Part shown: positions 27,401-40,100 of the stretch, piece after piece
Layout: each line of letters starts with the position of its first letter
Position numbering within the stretch: position 1 is the stretch's first letter
NCBI RefSeq assembly: GCF_014898815.1
Contig: NW_026515528.1
Coordinates: 1 to 64,000 of the forward strand
Direction: 5' to 3'
DNA: 64,000 nucleotides
Source: Panonychus citri
Taxonomy: Eukaryota; Arthropoda; Arachnida; Trombidiformes; Tetranychidae
Notes under the pieces: generated by a model
The model's database searches: none
Seen by the model: only the letters and a program-made list of their open reading frames with translations
What the model was told of the DNA's origin: nothing
Program-made: the position numbers and the translations under genes

Positions 27401-28370
27401 TCCCTCTTCCCACCCTCTTCATCTTTATCTCAGTAAATGTCTTTATCTAACCATGTTGGCCTAATTCTTTTTCCATTTCTCTTCTTTTTTTTCTCCAAGA
27501 GCCCGTAGATAACAGATTCTCCATGAAGTTTCTGGTTAATGTTTATCATAAAATAGAAGACATGGTGATCATGTTTGAATCATCATCATTTTCATCTTCT
27601 TCCTATTTGATCATTTCAGTTCTTCTCTTGTCTTTTCATTCTCTTCCTTTTTATTTGTTGGTCTTTTCGTTCATCTTGATGCTTTTGGATACTTTGTACG
27701 AGAATGATGATGAATAAAATAAATTACAATTGATTTATCATTTCAGATATGAAAATTACCTTAATCATAATGTGACAAAAGATTCATTCAAAAACGAAAA
27801 CAAAAATTGAATCAATTGAGTAAATAAAATTTGTTGCGAATTAAAATTATGAATAATTTTCTGATCTTTTCATATAATATATCAGATTCCAGGTAAAACA
27901 GAAAAAAGTTCAATCTAATAAACAATTGAAGATAAACTTTCCTCTCTCTCTCTCTCTCTGTCTAATCAACATTATCCACTCATGTCTGACATAATTCATA
28001 TTAACATGATATATTATCTATTCACTGATTTAAACTTTTCCGTGATCCACAATCATTACAACATTTACACAATAGCCTGGTGATAATTTTCATGATTCTC
28101 ATCATCAAATAATTTCTTTCTCTATCCATCTCCCTATTCTCATCATCATGAGGAAGAAAGAGAGGGAGAGTACATGTATCATTACGATATATTTCATACT
28201 TTCTTTTGTTTCTCTTTAACTTTCTCTATCTCTCTTCTTTTAAGATTAATAATATTTCATCATGATGATGAGTAGGCGTTGAGATTAATTGTTATTAAAC
28301 AGTCAACATTGTTTATTTAATCAAATGAGTAAATTGTGTATTTATTATACTTACAGAATCTTAGGAACAC

Positions 28371-28374
<4 letters not shown>

Positions 28375-28419
<45 letters not shown>
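28375..28419. repeat. (GA)n microsatellite
   Basis: Pure GA tract of about 45 bp. Confidence 0.95.
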
Positions 28420-28421
<2 letters not shown>

Positions 28422-31057
28422 AAAAATTAATAATGAGAAAGTTAATCAAGTTATAGTGTAATGAATGATGATAAAAGTAATGACATTCATGAGATAAAGT
28501 TATGAGCCAGAATTGAATGGAAATTGTGAAACAAAAAAAGACGATGAAACTAATGAACATGAATATGAATCATGAAATTGAGAATCGTGGTGAGTATCCG
28601 ATGAAAGATTTTCTCAATCTTATCATTATCAGATGATTCAGTTTTCAAATCATTGGAAGTTAATTGAATATCTCTAGTTGGAAAATACACTTTAATTGTA
28701 AATCAAGTAAATTTAATATTTGCTTTTGCAATAATATATGATTGATTAATTGAATTAAACTTGAACTTGACTCTTTAATTACCATGTAAATTTTAAACAT
28801 TTAGAGATACGAACAGTGAAAAAAAAGTTTATGGTGAATATATAATTTAGAATGTTGATTCGAAATAGGCAAAGAAAAGTTAAAACTTGAAATTCGAGAT
28901 GAGATTAAGGATGAAAGTGAATGATATGAATATAACAGTGAATACTAATCACACCAAATGAATGAAATCAGATTACAAGAGGATCAACTTTGAATTTTCA
29001 TCATCACAGGTTCCTTGATTGATGAGAATCTCAATTATATTTGTATATACACATATAAATTTCTTTATCTGTTGAATATTCAGTTTAAAATGTTAATGAA
29101 ATTGAAACTTTGAAACCTTTTGAAAGATTAGGTAAACATTTCCCTCGTCAGAATTATCATTTATATTATCGTATACTTTTATCTAGATTATCATCCAATT
29201 GTGGTAATTTCAACAATTGTCCATCCAACTTTTTTTTGTACATCATCATTATCATCATGATAATTGAGTTCCAAGTTTAAAAAGTTACCTCTTGAGGTTT
29301 TAGTGTATTCATTTAATATGAGACATTTAATTCAGGATCATCATCATTTTAATATCATTATTATTATATTCTTGGTGATGAGGGTTAACAACAGAGCTTT
29401 TTTTTATTAGTATTTTGTTAAAATGAAATAATCAAAAAGAGATTAAAATTACATAGAGATTTTTGTCAGATTGTTGCTTCATTTCAGCATTTGCATACAA
29501 TTGATGTTACATTGGATCTTTTTTATCATTGTTGTCGTTGGTTTCATCTTCCATTTGTTTGTTTTTTTTTGTTTTTTTTGTTTGAATTCAATTTCTACTG
29601 AAGTAGATTATCATTATTATTATTGTTGTATATAAAAAAAAGAGAAGGCTAGAGATTAGGATTAAGAGTAGGAGGTGAAAGGTAGTGTTGCTGTAGTTAG
29701 ATGGGTTTAGGGTTTAAAGGTGAAAAGGTTGAGGTTTTCTGTAGGATAAGAGGATATCATTTATTTATATTTACTATCAATATATTATAATCTTGTTCAA
29801 CTTGTAATTTCTGATAAAAGAGAAGAGAGATCGACAAGTGCAATGCAGTAAAATGTATTATATTCATTTGCATTTTTTTAGCATTTTTCATTTGCAACCA
29901 AACATTTTCCTTGCACTTATTACCCAGCACGTTTTGTGTCAATTATGGTTATTCAATTCATTACAAATCATCAAATGGAAAGGAAATAGAAAAGAGAGAA
30001 AGAGAGAAAGAGAAAGAGGATAAAGGGTTGAAAAGGTTAAAGGGTCAGTGGTCAAGAAAGAAAACAAGGAATATCAAGAAGGAGTTGTTTATGCATAATC
30101 TTATTGTACTGGTTAAATGAATCATTATCATTACTGATAAATTATCATCAATGGAGTTTAGTGTGTAAACCTTAACAACAACGAAAAAAAAATGGAGAAT
30201 GAAAAAGAGAGAAAAAAACTTTGCATACCAATGGATCGATAAAAATGATCGATTAAAACTTTGCGATTCTGTGAGTGGGAGTTTGTTTATATACGAATGT
30301 TGACCCTATTGATTAACAAATAATATTTATAAGTATTGAGCATTATTATTATTAGAAACTAGGTAATAGTATATATATGTATAAGAAACAGGAACATTCA
30401 CTAATAATGAAATATCCTCAGAACATCTCATATGGAAGATTTAACTTATCTCTGTTGGAACTTTTTTTTTATTTTATTCTCTCGCTTCACTTTGTCACTC
30501 CTTCTGTTTTAATACATCCTCATCATCTTCAATATCATCAAAATCATAATCTAATATCCCCCTTTTTCCTATTGATAAGCATTATTATTACATATAATAT
30601 ATATATATATTTATATTCTGTGTAGTATATGAGTATATGTATTGTTATTTATGTATATTTATTATAAGCTTGTTTGCTTACAGATAACAACATGCATGTA
30701 TTTACATTGGCATGTGCATTATTATTACTATTAGTGGATGTATGTGTTACTTAAAGGTTATTGCTCGAGATTGTCTGCTTTACCATTTTACTGTTATCAG
30801 AACTTATCATTAGCATTATTATTGCTTTTGAATACCCTGAGTATTGAGAAGAGTATATTATATTTATATATATATACTCATCAATACTGTTTTCAGAACA
30901 TTGTTTTTTTCCCTCCTATTCTATTCTGTGAGTAGATATATATAAATGCTGAGATCTATGTGTCTATGTCCCTCTTCACCCATTTCTACACTTCAATTAT
31001 CCAACTCAGGTCTTTATTATCATTATCATTATTGTTATTGTTTTCTTTTCTCTTGAG

Positions 31058-31059
<2 letters not shown>

Positions 31060-31095
<36 letters not shown>
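31060..31095. repeat. (TC)n microsatellite
   Basis: Pure TC tract. Confidence 0.95.
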
Positions 31096-31098
<3 letters not shown>

Positions 31099-33597
31099 GC
31101 TTACTGTTGCTCTATCTATTGCTTCTTGTTGTTGACTTGTTGCTTGATCTACAATATTATTTATTTATCCACAAGTTGTATTGTGTTGTTGTTGCTGTTA
31201 CTGTTTTCAGCTACTCATCATTATCTAAATTAACCTTTAAGTGATACATAAACTAACATCCTAGTGTTTTCTTGGATAATAATAATAGCGATAATAATAA
31301 TAATAACCAAACTGAATGTTAAAGTTGAAATGAAGTGTTGGGTTCTCTAGGTGGGTATTTTGAAGGCTGTGGTGTTTCTTGGGTGTGTTTGTGTGTGTGG
31401 GTTAGTCTTTTTTGTTTCATTCTAATGGTGATGGTTTAGATTGAAAATTGTTCTTAAATTTGTTGGCTAATAATTAGATCTAATTGAGAAGAGGTAGTAA
31501 GAGAAAAGGGATTTAATTTAATTCTAATTTGATTTGTTTGTGGTTTTTTGCTTGCATTTCATTTTTTTCCCCATTTCCTTCATCATTGCATATGTATTAT
31601 AAATGGATATGAGGTGAAAGAGGAAAAGGAAACAGTTTCCGTTGCATTGGTTATTTTCATTGTTATTATCATCAATTTAGTGTTTAGTCTTTTGCATACC
31701 TTGATTATCTAGTACAATTAGTTGATTACTGTTGCATATCATTTTTTTTATTGTCTTTTTAATATTTTTATCGATTGATGAGTTTGATTGATTGATTGAT
31801 TATTACTATTTGCATAATATTTACATGAGCTTGATTATCATGATATTAAAAGTGTAATGAGAGGAGTTTGGGCTCTTTGTTTTCCTTTTTTTTCATAGTT
31901 ATTGAGTTTCGAGTGGGTGGAAGAGGAAACATGGGAAATGATGGTGATGTATTAAGGGAGAGAGAGAGAGAGACAGAGAGACAGGGAGATATTATGGATG
32001 ATTCATTAAATCAAAGAGTCCATAGATGGATAGACAGAGTCCATGGAGAGTGGGAGGTAAAAGGTGATGTTGATTAAATGGGAGGGATTTGATTATTGCT
32101 ATGGTTTTATTTGGATTCAGGTCCAATTGTCTCTCATATATATAATATAATACATATAATTTTTTTTCTCTTTCCATCTCGAATGTGTATTATTATTACC
32201 ATGATTATTATTATCATTTGAAATCATGAGTTTTGCAACATACACTCTCTCCCTCTTACTCACTCTCTCAATTGCATTTGCATTTATTATTACATTCATT
32301 CATGAGAAACAACTATCATCTATTAATAATATAATTTCATAATAATAATGATAATAATAATAAACTTTCTTCTTCTTCTTCTATTATTTTTTTATGTTTG
32401 CATAGGATGTTTGTGATTGGGTCTGTTTCAATTCCCAGAATTTTTTGTTTCCTTTTTCTTTCGATTTTTGTTTTTTTCTATTTCCCAAATTTCTCGAATG
32501 TCAAAATGTTTCCCTCAAATGCTTGTAACATTATCTCTCTGTTGCTTTTGTATACATATATTTTCACCTTGTTGCATATATAATATTCCCATAGATTGTT
32601 GATTAAATGATTGATAACTTGCTTAGATTAGTGGACAGAAATTGGATCAAATTGATGATAGGAATTCATTGATTTTAGCTTTTCATTCATCATGATTATC
32701 ATGTTTACTACTCTCTCTCTCTCTCTCTCTCCCTTATGTATGCATAGATAAAAGTGTTGACATTATAAATGATTAATAATCTAAAACCAATTTAGATAAC
32801 TTTTTATAAGAAACAAATATGAAGGAAATGATGACATTCAAGAAATGGAAACTGGAATAGTAAAAACAAACAAATTATCCCAAGAATTGAAATTCAGACT
32901 ACAGTTAATGATTGATTGATTGATTGATAAAAGTTTCTTATTACTTTTGTTTATCGTTTTTTGTGTTTTTTTCATCTAAAACTCATCAGGATTAAAATTG
33001 TTTCTTTGCATCAATTGGGTTTCATCATTATCACCATAAAACAATTTATATATAAGAGTTTATAATAGTAATAATTAAAAGAACTTGATTGTAATTAGAT
33101 TTGTATGTATAATAGGTTGAAGGTAATTCTTGTTACTTATTTGAATAAGTATTAAGAATTTAGGGTTTAGGAATTAAAGGGATTAAAGATAAAGAACAAG
33201 GGAGTGAAAGAGATGAACTGGGAGATTATAAGAATTAGAAGAAAAAAATAATTCTCTGTTAACGTGTTAACGTCATGAAGAATAAGAAGAAGATGAAATT
33301 GATTGAAATGAGAAAATTACTTTACATTGAGAGGGAGAAAAGGAGAGAGAGAGAGATAAAGAGATGATGAAAAGAAGAAGGAAAAAAGTTTTTTAAACTT
33401 TTCGAATTATTTTCCCTTTCGTCCTCTATGAGAATCTGTCTACCAAAAAAAGAGATTGATGATTTTTACTTTTTCTCTTCATTGATTAGTTTCTGCATAA
33501 TTATATTATTCTTGGGTGTGTTTGTATTTATATATATATGTGTGTGTGTGTGTCTGATTGTAATCGTGTCTCTTTATATACACATGATTATTGTTGA

Positions 33598-35772
33598 TTA
33601 TGATTCCGTCGTGATGACATCTTTGAAATCTCTTCTTTCTCGTTCACTTTCCCAGTAAGAAGATGAAGTTTTAGTTTCATGTGAATTATTTGATGATATT
33701 GAAGAGGCCGGTGAAGAAGGCATTGAATTGGAAGGCATTTCTTTGAAACAGGACGACTCATAATGTTTATTTAGATAAGATTTAAGAGCAAACGATTTAT
33801 TACAACGTTGGCACCGGTAACTTTTTTGACTTGAATGAGTTTGCATATGTGCTCGTAAATTTGATCTATCTGCAAATGCTTTACCACAATGGGCACAACC
33901 AAAAGGTTTCTCACCTGTATGTGATCTCATGTGTCCCTGTAATAACCAGGGTCTTGAGAATGCTTTACCGCAAACATCGCACTTATGGTTAAGGTTATGG
34001 GTTAAAACGTGCATTGCAAGAGCTGGCATAGAGACATAAATCTTGTGACAGGTTGGACATTTACGTGCCAACTGAGAATCGGGACTTCGATGGGTTTGCT
34101 TATGACGTGAAAGATTTGATGAAGTTGCATAATGTTTACCACATTCACTACAAGTATAACGTTGCCTTTCCTTACCCACCGAACCACTATTACTATTATT
34201 ACCACTTCCACTGATATCCCCTCCATGAGTTGATCCACCACCACCACAACCTATTCTTCCTCCACCTTTACTATTATTATTACCAGAGGTTCGTCCAGTT
34301 CCCATTGAGATTAATGTCTCTGAACTGTCGTGTTCACTATCCGCTAGAATGGTTCCTTCACTTGACTGAAGAGCCTGTTGCTGTTTCTTACGTGATCGAC
34401 CATCGGTCATGAAAAAGGTATCATAAGTGTAACTGATTGTTGAAGGTGTTGATGTTGTTGTTGTGATTATTTGCTTACGAGTTTGGCTTAATGAAGACTT
34501 GGAATTGGAAGTTGATGAGGTTGAGAATGAGGATGTTGCTGAAGAAGTTGAGGAAGAAGATGAGGAGGAAGAAGAAGAAGATGAAGATGAAGAGGAAGAG
34601 GATGAAGATGGTGAAGACGCTGGTGATACCAATGAGGGTTGTTTAGATGTTAATGTGACTAAAGTTGTCGTTGATGTTTCATTATCACTTGTATTGGTAC
34701 ATGTATCTGATAATTCAATCTCAATCTCGGTATCACTTACTGGTTTACAAGGTTCTGGTGTACTGGCCGGTGTGGGCAGTGATATTGGATTAACTGAGGT
34801 TAATGTTATCGTATGAAGATGCTTATTATCTGTGCCACTGATTAAATTACTATTACTATTAGTTGATGTTAGTGTTACCTCGTCAACCAACAGTTGATCT
34901 GTCGTCTTATCATTATGTCGTTTACTAAGGTCAAGCTCTTTATCCTCTTTATAACATAGTTCAACTCGAACCTTGGGACGAATCTCATCATCAGGTAAGT
35001 TGAGCTTCTCAAAGGCGACTCCTAAAGAAAATAATAGATAAAAGTAAATAGAAATTAACATTTTATCGAAATAAAATTGAAGAATATATGAACTCTATTG
35101 AATTTGAATTCAATTTCTTCATAAATATGGTAAAAAATATCATAAATTCAATAACATCATTGATGTAGAATCGATGATAGTCTTTGATCGAACAGTAAAT
35201 ATATATTATATAATAGCCGATAACAGAATATTATTAAAATTCAGTTGAGTATATATTCAACATTTTCCATGTCTAATAAGAATATTCATCTGTATTATCT
35301 TGTTGATATGATTTAAGGGAAAGCTCAGTGAATAACTTTCTCAGAAAGAAACAAAGTATTACCATGAAGAAGTTAATTGAGTTACAAGAAATTCTGATTC
35401 TGATTATGATCTGATATTATAATTCTTGAGAATATTTCTAATCCGATACAAGTTGTGAAACTTTGTTTTTTTGTCTCTTTCATTCAGAATCTTTTATTCA
35501 TTTGAGTCTTTATGGGTTTTTGTTTACATCATGAGTTTAATTATCACTAGAATAGTTTAAACTGTTGATCATTTTGGGATTGGAGGCTCTTTTTGGTCTT
35601 ACTTACCAAAAGCATTGTGCAAGGATGATGTTGATGGAGTTGAACTGTAAGGTTGATTGTTGGCTTTATTATGGAGATTATGGTGGTGGTGGTGGTGGTG
35701 ATGATTATTGTGGTGGTGGTGGTGGTGATCACTGCAATGCCTCGCTTTCTTAACCAGAAATGATCTAGGCAT
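33598..35772 (-). CDS. scrt: Scratch-family zinc-finger transcriptional repressor
   Basis: Two coding exons: 35772-35607 (166 nt) and 35021-33598 (1,424 nt), joined in phase 1 (donor GTAAGT, acceptor TTTCTTTAG), giving 529 aa. Exon 1 opens with the SNAG repression motif MPRSFLVKK, and an in-frame TAG four codons upstream fixes this start. His-rich runs follow (about 16-31), then a poly-Ser tract (about 190-214) and a Gly/Asn-rich spacer. Five zinc fingers span about 344-480; the last (CQRC..H..C) is C2HC and linkers include TGEKP. SNAG plus five such fingers is the Scratch branch of the Snail superfamily, known as nuclear E-box-binding repressors promoting neural fate. The 585-bp intron is the only one within the coding region. 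Subfamily assignment over Snail rests on finger sequence (CPTCHKIYVSMPALAMH) and number. Confidence 0.94.
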
Positions 35773-37119
35773 TCCACTTGATTTCTACACTTTGATGGGA
35801 ATTTTTTTATTTCATAATAACAACACACTGAACACACTGATCACAAGAAAGACTTTAACTTTATCCTCATACTTTTGGTTTATTTTCCTGGTAGGTTATC
35901 TTTCATTCCCTGCAGGATAGTGAACACTATTTACTGTTAGAAAGTGAGGAATACAGTGTAAATCGAAGTGAGATCGAGAGAAAGAGAAAAAAAGTTCGAA
36001 GGAGAGACAGAGAGTGAGACAGAGAGAATGAGAAATATTGTATTGATTCGACTCATTGAGATTGAAAAACAAAAAGTACTAAGGATATACATTCGAGACG
36101 GAGAAAAACAGAGAGAGAGAGAGAGGGAGAGAGAGAGAGAGAGAAAGAGAAGGATAAAAAGAGAAAAAGAAAGACAATGAGCAACAGAGAGAGGGAGAGG
36201 GAGAGAGATAATACCTTAGCATTTCATTTATCTCATTGAAGCCATACGCAAGTTGAGTATTTATGTTTAAATGAAGATTAAGTGGCAGGGAAAAAAATCA
36301 ATACCCAATGAGAATGATGACTGAGAAGCAATAGATATGAAAAAAATGAGAATTATTATAAAATGAACATGATTCATTGTCTGTAAAACTGAATTGAAAC
36401 ACAAGTCAACAGCTACATTGGTGAGGGAGTTAGAGATTATCATCATCATCATTAGTAATATTATTATTCTTATAAATTACACCGATGCGTGAGTAACTTA
36501 AAGTAAAAGAGAAAATCGATAAAAATATTTAAGAAATGATGATGGAAAGAGAGAGAGAGAGAGAGAGATTAAAGGTTATCGGTAAGATTACTTGTTAGTC
36601 TTTGAATATAATACAAAGAAATTAAGAAAAAGAATCTCGTTATCATTTTCGATTTTCTTTCCTTTAGATTAATAAACGTCAAGGTATTAGAAGAATATCA
36701 AATATTGTATTATATTAGATCTCAATACGATATGATAATCATGATTAAGTGATGATTAACAGACTAGTGTTTTTCTTTATATTATTATATGTATAAACAA
36801 AAGTGATTACAAGGATGATATATTTTTATTCAATACAAATATTGAATGGCCATTAAAGTTGAGATATATATTAAATGGTGAAATTAAATTTTCGAAGACA
36901 GAAACAAAAGTTATGCTGGAAAATTGAGATTGGCATTGAAGCGAAATATACAAAATCCTGTTGGTTTGTTTGCCTTTTTCTTTTTTTTGTTGCTTTTTCT
37001 TTAAATTATCCTTAATATTAAATCAGCAATTAAATTGATTCAATGTCTTTATCCTCATCCTGGTGTATTGAGGGTGGTTATTGTTATGATTATTATCATC
37101 ATCATCATTGTTATTATTA
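35773..37119. other. Intergenic region between scratch 5' end and TEP 3' end
   Basis: Contains the presumed scratch 5' UTR and promoter and the TEP 3' UTR, since both genes are on the minus strand. GA-rich imperfect repeats run from about 35970 to 36210, with a shorter tract at 36547-36570. No coding exon was found. I cannot place a TATA box or poly(A) site with confidence. Confidence 0.6.
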
Positions 37120-40100
37120 TTATATGATACAGACAAAAGAAACCAATTGAAGGATGAAAATAACGGTGAGCATTGTTGCTCTTGTTGTGGTTGCTGATGG
37201 TGATGATGAGCTTTTATGATTAGCACTGGTCCCTTTGATGCCGTTTTCATCATCATTGTTACATTGACAGTCAGAGCTTGTGCAAATGGAACAGGTTGTT
37301 GTTACTTTGGGTTCGTACATTATTCGAGCTGATTCATGACGATTGTAATAATCGTATAAAATAACGGGAACAGGCTTATTATTGGCAACTTTTTGTGTTC
37401 GGTGAGCGGGAACGGTAAGGCACAGTTCTTCACGAGTGATCTTTAATTTATATCAATAGAATAAAGAGTAGAAAATGAATCATCATCATAAACCAGAACA
37501 TGGATGAGAAAAAGGAGAGAGAAAGAGATGAAATTAGTTTTGATAACAAAAAGTAAACAAAAACGTTCACATGATAAAATGAAACAAATTCAACTTACCC
37601 TGTCAAAGTAAATGACAACATTTGTATCACCATTGTGACTTTCAATTCTTTTGATTCCGTTTCCTTGACTTTTGATGCTTGGTAAAGCATCAACATCAGC
37701 AGAATAACCAGAAGGTAATTCAACCTCCATAACGGCCATATTGGTGGAATTACCAGCTTTATAACTAATATAATAGAAACAATGAAACAATTAACAACAG
37801 TGAATAAAATAATCGGGCGATTAACTGATCATCTCAACGAGAGAGAGAGAGAGAGAGAAAAAATCAAGGGTAACATACTAAGTGCATAGATTAAGTTGAA
37901 GGAAGTTATCTGTTGATGCTTTTCCTAAGAGGGGATTAAGGTAGAAAGCGGGCTCTTCAGCTGATACAGCGAGATTATAACTCCAAGAAACTTGTACAAT
38001 TGCAATACCAACACCGGATGATTCAATTTGAACATCTTCGGGAATCGTTTCACCTTTGGCATCGGTCATTTCAAACTTTTGCAATACTTGGGCATTTTCC
38101 GGGTTAAGTACAAAAGTACGACTTGTTTGCTTCTCACTTATTTTACCAAATTTAAATGTTACATCAATAGCTAATTTTGAACTTTTTAGGTGACTAGCGA
38201 TAGAGGCCAAAGCTTGCAGGGCGATAACGGTATCTTGGGTTGATGAGAAACCACCTTGGGCATTTTGTCTTGAGATGAGCCACTTCATTACAGGTAAGGC
38301 ATCAGCAATCTTATTTTTTTCGATGAATGATAAAAGTCCATAAGAAGAGGCTTCGATATCTGTTGATTTTGGTAAGAAAAAGTGACTTGACTGTTTATTT
38401 GTAATGTCCAATTTTTCCGTCTCATCAGTCCAATAACTGACATCACCTTCAATCTTCATTTTATCAACTGATTTATCTAAAGCTGATTCCATTATCGATG
38501 ATCGCATGAGGATTAGCACATAGGTGAGAATATTTGTCTCATAAGAGGATTGAGATGATTTCAACATTTCAGAGAAAAAATTTTCAGCTTTAAGAAAAGT
38601 TTGCGGATATGAATGTCGGAAATGTTCATCTTGAAGTAAAGCGATCATAACGAAGGCAGAAAGTGTCCCAGAACTTTCAGCTGAACCTCCTTGCATCGGT
38701 TTATGATGAATTTCACCCGATTCCTTGAATGAACCATCAGGAGCTTGTTGTTCAATCAGAAATTCAGTTGCTCGTTTTAATACATCAGTATCAACGGTAA
38801 TGTATTCCTTTGCTTGGTGGAAAGTTTTCAATACAAAAGCGGTCAACCATGTAGATCCTTTTTTATCCGCTTCTCCGAATGCAGAAAATGAACCATCAGA
38901 TCTTTTATAAGTCAATTCTCGCTGATATCCTATCTCCATGTGTTGAATGGCTTTCGATTGAATATCAACAGTCAATTTTCCAGCATTTTTAAGATACCAA
39001 AGAACAACAATATTTGGAACCAAATTGAGCATATTCTGTTCACCGCATCCATAAGGCATCTTCAATAAATCATCTAAATTATTTAAACTTGTTCCTAGAA
39101 CATCACCAATAACGGAGACTGATAAACGTTTAGAACCAGGAATTGCATTATTTGGCATCCAAAGGGGAACCAAATGATTATCTTTCGAGGAATCTTCAGA
39201 TTTAGAGTAGTCTAAAAGTAAGGCACGATTTAGATGTTGGGTTTTCCCTTCAGGTTTAACCAGTAATTGTTTAGTAATTCCATCACCAACCGTATCAGCT
39301 AAAGCGGTTACCTTAAGTTTAATTGTTCCGACTCGATTGGTAGAGATAAGAAAGGTAACAGAAGCAGCACTTTCACCAGCAACTTGAACAAATTGACTTC
39401 GAGATTCATCTGACAGGTAAGTATCAATTTCATTGCTTGCAACGGTAAAATTAAACTCTTTGTCCTCATTAAAAAGGGTAACCTGAGCCTCTTTCGGTTT
39501 AGTCAGGTAATTGAATACAAGCACTTGAATAGCAACAGTTTCGCCCCGAATAATTGAATAGGGAAGGTTTAACGACACAAAGAATGGCCTGAATACCGTT
39601 ATCTGGAAAGAGAGAGAGAGAGAAAAAAAAGATGAGAATGATTATAATAAAGAAAAATGAGAATAATATTCAACAAGTGCTGGTGAGAGAAAAGTTGAAA
39701 CAATCATAAAATAAATATTCTTATGGTGATATTAATGATACTCTTGAATTGTTATGACTTTTCTCTATGTACATTTGATAAAAATAGAGAAAAAAAATTA
39801 CTGGAGATGCCGGGGATTGAACCCGGGGCCTTTCACATGCGAAGCGAACGCTCTACCACTGAGCTACATCCCCAATTTTAAAAATTAGGTTTTTTTTTCA
39901 TTGAAAGGAGGAATTAAGCAATTCTAGTAAATTGTTATTGATAATCAACAATGTTTATCAATATATTTTTAGTTACATCTCATTTTGATTACTTTACCAA
40001 AGTATCTTGAAATTGTAAAATTTTATGACTCAATGATAATAAATAAAAGAATGAAAAATGATTCCGTTTAAGAATCACAAGGTTTCAGCAAAAAAGATAC

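Larger units (their letters stand above)
15452..33597. other. Long gene-poor region downstream of scratch
   Basis: 18 kb with no supported coding exon, RNA gene or intact transposon. It holds many (GA)n/(TC)n tracts and (ATC)n runs (listed separately where long), poly-pyrimidine stretches and AT-rich filler. Open frames are repeat-driven or short. Confidence 0.6.

Noticed and set aside
34002..34247. Val-rich minus-strand ORF
   Set aside because: Alternative frame within the scratch zinc-finger exon.
34463..34816. Acidic 117-aa plus-strand ORF
   Set aside because: Antisense shadow of the scratch poly-Ser coding tract.
35565..35753. Gly-rich plus-strand ORF
   Set aside because: Antisense of the His repeats in scratch exon 1.
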